Shown here piece after piece: positions 6,894 through 13,055 of a stretch of DNA of 16,254 bases. The position numbers and the translations under genes are program-made. The DNA comes from Armatimonadota bacterium (lineage in GTDB: Bacteria; Armatimonadota; Zipacnadia; Zipacnadales; UBA11051): the NCBI GenBank assembly GCA_003542955.1, contig DPJP01000029.1:6473-22726 (forward strand). Direction: 5' to 3'. Positions within the stretch are counted from its first letter, which is position 1. Every line of letters begins with the position of its first letter. A model generated the notes under the pieces. It was given only the letters and a program-made list of their open reading frames with translations, was not told the DNA's origin and did no database searches.

Positions 6894-7988
6894 ATGCAAC
6901 CTCGGCAGATATGCATCATCGGAGCAGGCAACGGCGGATCAGCAATCGCCGGCGATATGACGCTGGCAGGGCACTCCTGCCGGCTGTTCGAGTTCCCCGA
7001 GTATGGCGGCAACATCGAGGCGATCATCGAGCAGGGCGGCATCAAGGTCACCGGCATCGCGCGCACGGGCTTCGCGAAGCTCGCCCTGGCGACCACCGAC
7101 CTTGCGGAGGCCGTTTCGGGCGCTGAACTCATCATGGTCACCACACAGGCGCTCGGGCACGAGCGAGTGGCGCGCGAACTGGCGCCGCTACTGACCGACG
7201 GACAGTCGGTCATCCTCTGGCCCGGCAGCGGCGGCACACTCGTCGTGCGGAAGGTCTGGGACGAACTCGGCATGGACCGCTCCGTGCTGCTCGCCGAGGG
7301 CGTCACCTTCCCCTATTGCTGCAGGCGGCTCGAGGGCCCCGGCACGGTGAACATCCACCGCATCGACGGCCCCAACATGCTCTTCGCCGCGCTGCCGGCA
7401 AGCGACACGCAGGCGGCAATCGCCGCCATGCAGGGCACCTACGCCGATGCCGTCAAGCCCGGCCGCAGCATCCTCGAACCAGCCCTGTACAATGTCAACA
7501 TCATCGTGCACCCGGTGGGGGCGCTGCTGAACATGGGGCGCATCGAGTTCTCCGGCGGCGAGTTCTACATGTACAAGGAGGGCATCACGCCCTCAGTGAA
7601 GATGGTCATCAACGCCATGGATGCCGAGCGCTCGGCGCTCTTCTCCGCCATCGGCTACGAGCCATACACGTACGACGAGGTGTTCACCGACAGCTTCAAC
7701 ATGAGCGTGGCCGAGTTCGCCAAGACCTCCTCGAAGGGCCCGTTCAGCATGCAGGATCGCTATGTGACCGAGGACATCCCGATGGGCGCGACGCTCACCG
7801 TCTCGCTCGCCCGTAAGGCCGGTGTGCCGACTCCGACGTATGACGCGATGATCCACCTGGCCAACATCGTCAACAGCACGGACTTCTACGCAGTCGGGCG
7901 GAATCTGGAGAACCTCGGGCTGGATCATCTGAGCCTCGCCCAGTTCGAGCAGTATCTGCAGACCGGCGAGAAGCCGGCCGCGGGCTGA
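6894..7988 (+). CDS. Octopine/nopaline dehydrogenase family (opine dehydrogenase-like) oxidoreductase
   Basis: The 364-residue protein matches the NAD/NADP octopine/nopaline dehydrogenase family, which reductively condenses an amino acid with a 2-oxo acid or oxidatively splits such secondary amines. It shows the N-terminal dinucleotide motif IIGAGNGGSAIAGDMTLAG (8-26) and the C-terminal opine domain with NVNIIVHPVGALLNMG (200-215), where His206 fits the catalytic His of octopine dehydrogenase. RYVTEDIPMG (289-298) supplies an Arg and Asp with the spacing expected of the substrate and catalytic pair. ATG at 6894 has AGAGGA six bases upstream and gives a clean family N-terminus. It is the first gene of a four-gene operon, with 11 bp to the next gene. 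The 251-bp space before it (6643-6893), shared with the divergent secreted-protein gene, shows no promoter I would defend. The true substrate is unknown. Confidence 0.88.
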   Translation: MQPRQICIIGAGNGGSAIAGDMTLAGHSCRLFEFPEYGGNIEAIIEQGGIKVTGIARTGFAKLALATTDLAEAVSGAELIMVTTQALGHERVARELAPLLTDGQSVILWPGSGGTLVVRKVWDELGMDRSVLLAEGVTFPYCCRRLEGPGTVNIHRIDGPNMLFAALPASDTQAAIAAMQGTYADAVKPGRSILEPALYNVNIIVHPVGALLNMGRIEFSGGEFYMYKEGITPSVKMVINAMDAERSALFSAIGYEPYTYDEVFTDSFNMSVAEFAKTSSKGPFSMQDRYVTEDIPMGATLTVSLARKAGVPTPTYDAMIHLANIVNSTDFYAVGRNLENLGLDHLSLAQFEQYLQTGEKPAAG

Positions 7989-7999
7989 GGAGGACGGGG

Positions 8000-9307
8000 A
8001 TGGACTACGCAGACAAGCTCGTGAACCTCCGCTGGGAGCACTTGCCCGCCGAGGTCCAGGCACAGGCGAAGCGGTGCCTGAAGGACATCCTGGCAACCGC
8101 CGCCGGCAGCCTGCGCCTCCCTAACAGTGATCAGACGGCCGAGCTGGTGGCCGCGGAGTATGGCGACGGCGCCGTGCCGATGTGGTTCAAGGGGCGCGCG
8201 AGCAGGTCTGCCGGAGCGGCGTATTTCAATGCGCAGACGATTGACAGCCTCGACTGCCACGACGGCTTCCGCCCCAACAAGGGGCACTGCGGCGCCACGG
8301 CCGTCCCCGTCACCATGGGCGCGTGCTTCGGGCGCGAAGGCGACCTGAGCGGCGCGGAGTTGCTGACGGCGGTGGTCATCGGCTACGAGATCGCAAGCCG
8401 CGCCGGGCTGGCGGTTCACGAGCTGTATGCCCCGCACTATCACGCATCCGGCACGTGGGCTGCCCTGGGCGCTGCTGCCGGCGGGGCGCGTGTCCTGGGC
8501 CTGCCACCCGAGCAGATCGACCTCGCGCTTGGCATGGCCGAATACTACGCGCCGGCTGCGCCGATGCTGCGCTGCACCGAGCACCCATCGATCGTCAAGG
8601 ATGCCGCCGGCCCGGGGGCATGGGCGGGCGCGATGGCGCTGGCGATGGCCTCCCGCGGCATGCCGGGGCTGCCCTCGATCTTCACCGCCGAGGAGCAGGG
8701 CAGGCGCCAGATCGCCACATTCGGCGAGGACTGGATGATCATGCGCCAGTATTTCAAGCCCTACCCGACGTGTCGCTGGACCCAGCCGGTGGTCGAGGGC
8801 CTCAAGCATCTGCAGGCGGAGCAGAGCTTCACGGCGGCGGATGTCGAGCGCGTCGATGTCGAGACCTTCGACTGCGCCGCGGGGCTGATCGCCTTCCCAC
8901 CCGAGCATACCGATGCCGCGCAGTACAGCCTGCCGTGGGCGGCCGCGGTCTATCTCGTCGACGGGGAGCTGGGTGTGGACCAGATACATCCGGACCGCCT
9001 CACCGACCCCACAGTCATCGCGATGGGCCGCCGCATCTTCACCCACGTAGTCGAGGATATCCAGGAGCGCTTTCCGCGGGAAGCGCTGGCCCGGACCATC
9101 GTCACGCTCCGGGATGGAACGGCAATCAAGAGCCCGACGATGAGCGCACGCGGCGACCACACCGACCCAATCTGCAAGGACGAGATGGACGCCAAGGCGC
9201 TCGGGCTGACGGCGCCATCGCTCGGCGGGCAGAAGGCCGGCAGGCTGCTCGAGGTCGTGGAGACCCTCGAGGATAGGCCCGCGGCCGATCTGCTCGAGCT
9301 GCTGTAG
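8000..9307 (+). CDS. MmgE/PrpD family protein
   Basis: The 435-residue protein has the length and motifs of the MmgE/PrpD family, which includes 2-methylcitrate dehydratase, cis-aconitate decarboxylase and iminodisuccinate epimerase. Visible marks are SLDCHDGF (83-90) with GHCGA (95-99) near the active site, YHASGTWAALGAAAGGARVL (147-166), YFKPYPTCRWTQP (251-263) and QYSLPWAAAVYL (308-319). Family members dehydrate, decarboxylate or epimerise polycarboxylates, so the true reaction cannot be named. GGAGG six bases before the ATG is a strong ribosome site. Tight spacing on both sides (11 and 15 bp) places it in one transcript with the opine dehydrogenase-like and methyltransferase genes, implying that the three enzymes handle one substrate. 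Confidence 0.88.
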   Translation: MDYADKLVNLRWEHLPAEVQAQAKRCLKDILATAAGSLRLPNSDQTAELVAAEYGDGAVPMWFKGRASRSAGAAYFNAQTIDSLDCHDGFRPNKGHCGATAVPVTMGACFGREGDLSGAELLTAVVIGYEIASRAGLAVHELYAPHYHASGTWAALGAAAGGARVLGLPPEQIDLALGMAEYYAPAAPMLRCTEHPSIVKDAAGPGAWAGAMALAMASRGMPGLPSIFTAEEQGRRQIATFGEDWMIMRQYFKPYPTCRWTQPVVEGLKHLQAEQSFTAADVERVDVETFDCAAGLIAFPPEHTDAAQYSLPWAAAVYLVDGELGVDQIHPDRLTDPTVIAMGRRIFTHVVEDIQERFPREALARTIVTLRDGTAIKSPTMSARGDHTDPICKDEMDAKALGLTAPSLGGQKAGRLLEVVETLEDRPAADLLELL

Positions 9308-9322
9308 AACGGAGAGCCGCGG

Positions 9323-10711
9323 ATGATCGCACACCCCCGAGTGTACTCGGAGCAACTGGACCCGGCCGATGTCGATACCATCATCGGCGGCGCCCTGAGA
9401 ATCCTGGCAGGAACAGGCATGCTCATCGAGTGCGATGAGGCCGTCGCTTGCCTGCTTGAGGCAGGCTGCTCGCGCTCTGAAACAGGCCGCATCCGCTTCC
9501 CGGAACAACTGTGTCGGCAGAGCATCGAACGGGCTCCCGCGCGCTGGACGCTCCATGCGCGCGAGCCCGGGTACTCATGCGATGTCGGCGGCCCCGCGAC
9601 GCTGCTGAGCCCCGGCTACGGCAGCGCGTTCGTCGCCGATGAGAGAGGGCGCCGCCGGTCGGCAACCATGGCCGACTTCCGACACTTCGCGCGCATGGCG
9701 GCGGATGCGGAGCTGATCGATATCACCGGCGGATTGCTGGTGGAGCCCGCGGATGTGGACCCCGCCGCGCGGCCCGTCGAGTTGACCCGCGCCCTCATCG
9801 AGACCTCGGGCAAGCCCTTCTTCGGCTCTGTGGCAGGTGGAGAAGGCGCCGCCCAGTCCCTGCGCATGGCGGCCGAGGTACTCCCGGAGATCAACGCACA
9901 GCCGTACGTGCTCGGGCTCATCAACATCAACAGCCCGCTGCGGCTGGATGCGCGGATGGCCGAGGCGATGCTGGTCTATGTCCGCGCGGGCCAGCCGATT
10001 GTGCTGACCCCCGGCATCCTGATGGGCATCACCGCCCCAGCGACGGTCGGGGGCGCGATGGTCCAGGCCTTCGCGGAGATGATTGGCGGCGTGACACTGG
10101 CCCAGGTGCTGGAGCCCGGCGCGCCACTGATCATCGGCACGGGTGGCTTCGGGGCCGATCTGCGCGTGGGCGGGAGCGGCTTCGGCAAGCCCGAGCAGGC
10201 GCTGAGCGCTCTGCTCTGCGGACAGATCGCCAGGCGCCTGGCCATCCCGTGCCGCTGCTCTCCGGCCGTAACGGGAGCCTTCGCCCCGGATGCGCGGGCT
10301 GGCTACGAAAGCATGATGACCGCCCTCTGCGGCTGGCAGGCAGGCGCACACCTGTGCATGCAGTCGGCGGGCATTCTCGACTTCATCAATGCCATGAGCT
10401 ATGAGAAGTTCGCCATCGACCTGGAGATATGGGGCTACATCAGGCGCATCGCGACACCGCCGACGACCGACGCGGACGCCCTGGCCCTCGACGTGATCGC
10501 CGCAGCGCCCCACAACTACATGGCCGAGACGCACACCCTGGCGCATTTCAGGCAGGAGACCTACTCGCCGACGCTCGCGCCGCCGCTGACGTATGAGGAT
10601 TGGGTCGAGGCCGGCATGCCGGATGTCGCCGAGCACGCGCGTGTCCTGATGCACAAGAATCAGCTGCCACAGACGGTTGAGCCGAAGGAGCAGACAGATG
10701 GAAATCCGTGA
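9323..10711 (+). CDS. MttB-family (trimethylamine/betaine:corrinoid) methyltransferase, non-pyrrolysine type
   Basis: The 462-residue protein resembles the MttB superfamily: an N-terminal segment typical of the family (EQLDPADVDTIIGGALRIL, then a GMLIE turn), a TIM-barrel body with FADERGRR-like and GGLLVEPADVD segments, PIVLTPGILMGITAPATVGG at 225-244, and the family-typical SYEKFAIDLEI near 359-369. MttB enzymes move a methyl group from a quaternary or tertiary amine to a corrinoid protein. The frame is open to a TGA stop with no in-frame TAG, so this is the pyrrolysine-free branch that includes glycine betaine, proline betaine and carnitine demethylases. No corrinoid protein gene is in the window. 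GGAGA lies seven bases before the ATG. Its end overlaps the next gene by 14 bp. The substrate is unknown. Confidence 0.87.
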   Translation: MIAHPRVYSEQLDPADVDTIIGGALRILAGTGMLIECDEAVACLLEAGCSRSETGRIRFPEQLCRQSIERAPARWTLHAREPGYSCDVGGPATLLSPGYGSAFVADERGRRRSATMADFRHFARMAADAELIDITGGLLVEPADVDPAARPVELTRALIETSGKPFFGSVAGGEGAAQSLRMAAEVLPEINAQPYVLGLININSPLRLDARMAEAMLVYVRAGQPIVLTPGILMGITAPATVGGAMVQAFAEMIGGVTLAQVLEPGAPLIIGTGGFGADLRVGGSGFGKPEQALSALLCGQIARRLAIPCRCSPAVTGAFAPDARAGYESMMTALCGWQAGAHLCMQSAGILDFINAMSYEKFAIDLEIWGYIRRIATPPTTDADALALDVIAAAPHNYMAETHTLAHFRQETYSPTLAPPLTYEDWVEAGMPDVAEHARVLMHKNQLPQTVEPKEQTDGNP

Positions 10712-12896
10712 ACTGCTGACCGCCGTTCTTCTCGTTCTGATACCCGCGCTGCCGCTTGCCGCAGCGGACTACTTCGTCTCGCCGACGGGCGACGACGCAG
10801 GCGCCGGCAGCCGTGAGCGGCCGTGGCTGACAATCGCGAAGGCCAATGCGACGCTTCAGCCCGGCGACACCGTCACATTCCTCGACGGCGAGTATGCCGG
10901 GGTGATCGAGCCGGCCAACTCGGGCACCGAGGGTATGCCGATCACCTACCGGGCCGAGAACCGGCTCGGGGCGGTGATCACCGGGGGGCAGTCGAGCGAC
11001 GGGATGGCCCTGTGCGCGCGGCTCAAGGAGCGGGAGCATATCGTCATCGACGGCTTCATGTTCCTCCCCACTGCCGGCGGCTGGATGCAGCTTGATGCGG
11101 CGAACTACTGCATCATCCGCAACTGCCGCATGGAGAATGCCACGCGCTCGGGCAGCCCCATCAAGTGCACGAACTGCCACTACAACCGCTATGAGGACCT
11201 GCAGTGCTGGCGGGCCAACAACACGGGCGTCTGGGGGCACGTGAGCGGGGACCTGTGGAACAACTTCGCATCCAGCCACAACATCTTTCTGCGGGTGCAT
11301 ATCAGCCGGGCGGGCCACCGGCCGTTCGGGCAGTGGTTCGACTGTGAGTACAACGTGATCCGCGGGTGCATCTTCGACTGCCGCTGGGGACGCAACTTCG
11401 AGTTCTTCTCCACACCCCGCCTGCTGGTCGAGCAGTGTATCATCACCAACGGCTTCGATGGCTCCGGGTCCGCCGACGGCCGGGCGAAGCTCTTCATCAT
11501 CGACTCGATCTTCCGGCGCAATGTTATCTACCGAAACCACTACGGGCCGCTGGTCATCAACGCCTACAAGTACGAGGACCTTCCGACCTTCGGAATGATG
11601 CGTTCGCGCCTGTACCACAACACCTGGTACCGCAATCACGAGTACGGTTACGAGATGGTCGACAACGGAGACCAGAACCCAGACCCCCACTACGTCACAG
11701 GCAACATCTTCCAGAACAACATCTTCTCGTACAACGATCCGGGCGGCGACGGGCTGTCGCTGGCGTTGTACTCGAACATCGCTGAGAACAACGAGTTCAA
11801 CCATAACCTGCTCTACGGCGACAAGCCCGGCTGCAAGACAATCCGCTACGACTGGGTGTTCCCGGGGCTCACGGAGTGGAAGGGCCTGGCGATGAGCGCC
11901 GAGGAGGCCAATGAACTCAAGCCGCGTCAGTTCCGCGGCAATATCGACGCCGAGCCCGGCTTCCTCGATCCCGAGGCCGATGACTACCGTCTCCGCCCCG
12001 ACAGCCCCTGCATCGACGCCGGTAAGCCGCTGGCGCGCGTGACCAGGGAGGGGCAGGGCCGCGAGGTGGCCGTGGATGACGCGCGATGGTTCTACGACGG
12101 CTTCGGCATACCCGGCGAGGTGGGAGACCTGGTCTTCATCGGCCAGAACAAGACGCAGGCGCGCGTCACCCGTACCGACATCGACACCAACACGCTCGCC
12201 CTGGATCGTGATATCACCTGCGCCAGGGGTGACGGCGTCTACCCCGCGCATGTCGGCGAGGCGCCCGATCTCGGGGCGTACGAGGTCGGCGCGGAGGCTC
12301 GAGACTGGTACGCGGCCCCGGTCATCCCGGACGGCCTGCGCATAGAGACCATGGAGACGGCGACGAAGCCGGTGGTGGTCACCGACTTTGAGATCGAGAA
12401 CCTCGAGCAGTGGCACTACTACTGGAACTTCTCGCGCCAGAAGAACACCGACGCACGCATCGACGACACCACGGCAGGCTCGGGCGTCCGCAGCATGCGG
12501 ATATTCGCCACGGGTGACGGGGCGATCATGTCGTGTGACATCCGGCCGCGCTGGTGGGATATCGACCGCTTCCCGACGGTGAGGCTCTCCTACCGCATCC
12601 CGGAGGGCGTGCCGGTGGGGCTGTGGCTGCATGCTTTCCGCAGCTCCACAACAGGCCGCGGAGCTGTGTGCATCGGAGGGACCGCCGCACGCGCGACGGG
12701 ATCGTTCCCACACATCGAGAAGTACACACTGATTGATGATGACCGGTGGCATGAGATCGTGCTGGATGCCAGGACGATTCGCGAAGCCTTCCCTCAGGTG
12801 AAGCTGCTGCAGATGTTCCGGTTCTACACTGTGGAGAACGGCGCGGAGGGCCAGCAGTACTGGTTCGACAGCTTCTCAATCGAGCCGGAGGCGTAA
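10698..12896 (+). CDS. Secreted right-handed beta-helix protein with C-terminal CBM-like domain
   Basis: A 732-residue exported protein. The signal peptide is 1-23 (hydrophobic core LLTAVLLVLIPALPLA, cleavage after AAA), followed by DYFVSPTGDD, then RPWLTIAKANATLQPGDTVTF and GEYAGVIEP. This is the opening of PL9-like and related parallel beta-helix proteins. Repeated turns with stacked Asn and Cys (RNCRMEN, NNIFSYN, NNEFNHNLLYG) run from about 110 to 375, and the helix closes with DAEPGFLDPEADDYRLRPDS and DLGAYEVG (524-531). Residues about 560-730 form a separate beta-rich, jelly-roll-like domain (WHEIVLDAR, YWFDSF) that may bind carbohydrate. It could be a polysaccharide lyase or hydrolase, or a binding protein; no catalytic residues can be named. 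The start has AAGGAG seven bases upstream and lies within the methyltransferase gene, so the two are translationally coupled. Confidence 0.85.
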   Translation: MEIRELLTAVLLVLIPALPLAAADYFVSPTGDDAGAGSRERPWLTIAKANATLQPGDTVTFLDGEYAGVIEPANSGTEGMPITYRAENRLGAVITGGQSSDGMALCARLKEREHIVIDGFMFLPTAGGWMQLDAANYCIIRNCRMENATRSGSPIKCTNCHYNRYEDLQCWRANNTGVWGHVSGDLWNNFASSHNIFLRVHISRAGHRPFGQWFDCEYNVIRGCIFDCRWGRNFEFFSTPRLLVEQCIITNGFDGSGSADGRAKLFIIDSIFRRNVIYRNHYGPLVINAYKYEDLPTFGMMRSRLYHNTWYRNHEYGYEMVDNGDQNPDPHYVTGNIFQNNIFSYNDPGGDGLSLALYSNIAENNEFNHNLLYGDKPGCKTIRYDWVFPGLTEWKGLAMSAEEANELKPRQFRGNIDAEPGFLDPEADDYRLRPDSPCIDAGKPLARVTREGQGREVAVDDARWFYDGFGIPGEVGDLVFIGQNKTQARVTRTDIDTNTLALDRDITCARGDGVYPAHVGEAPDLGAYEVGAEARDWYAAPVIPDGLRIETMETATKPVVVTDFEIENLEQWHYYWNFSRQKNTDARIDDTTAGSGVRSMRIFATGDGAIMSCDIRPRWWDIDRFPTVRLSYRIPEGVPVGLWLHAFRSSTTGRGAVCIGGTAARATGSFPHIEKYTLIDDDRWHEIVLDARTIREAFPQVKLLQMFRFYTVENGAEGQQYWFDSFSIEPEA

Positions 12897-12900
12897 GACC

Positions 12901-12920
12901 GACGGGGACTGCCCCCCGTC
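12901..12920. repeat. Short palindrome, REP-like copy 1
   Basis: GACGGGG, six loop bases, then CCCCGTC form a perfect 7-bp stem 4 bp after the beta-helix gene's stop. No T-run follows, so it is not a standard terminator, though it may slow polymerase between the converging genes. A similar unit follows about 60 bp later. Confidence 0.4.
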
Positions 12921-12961
12921 TCGCTCCGCCCAGGTGGCCGGAGGCAAACCGCGTGCATGGA

Positions 12962-12979
12962 GACGGGGCGCTGTCCCCG
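12962..12979. repeat. Short palindrome, REP-like copy 2
   Basis: GACGGGG begins the unit. A 5-bp stem, CGGGG (12964-12968) with CCCCG (12975-12979), encloses CGCTGT. Its sequence closely follows copy 1 (GACGGGG then CTG then CCCC). The rest of the 159-bp convergent space (12897-13055) shows nothing else. Confidence 0.35.
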
Positions 12980-13055
12980 ATTCCGGCTCATTGCGCTGCT
13001 CGCGGCACGGCTCTTTTGGCGCACTGTCGGCGCGACACCCAACTCCGCCCCGCGC

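Noticed and set aside
7925..9556. A 543-codon minus-strand open frame
   Set aside because: It lies opposite the MmgE/PrpD gene and parts of its neighbours, has no family motifs and an Arg/Ala/Pro-rich antisense composition; it is a GC-rich shadow.
9323..10711. Pyrrolysine in the MttB homologue
   Set aside because: No in-frame TAG occurs; the frame ends in TGA after the normal length, so this is the non-pyrrolysine branch.
10548..12752. A 734-codon minus-strand open frame
   Set aside because: It is opposite the beta-helix gene and has no signal peptide or motifs; the plus-strand frame has a clear signal peptide, ribosome site and domains.
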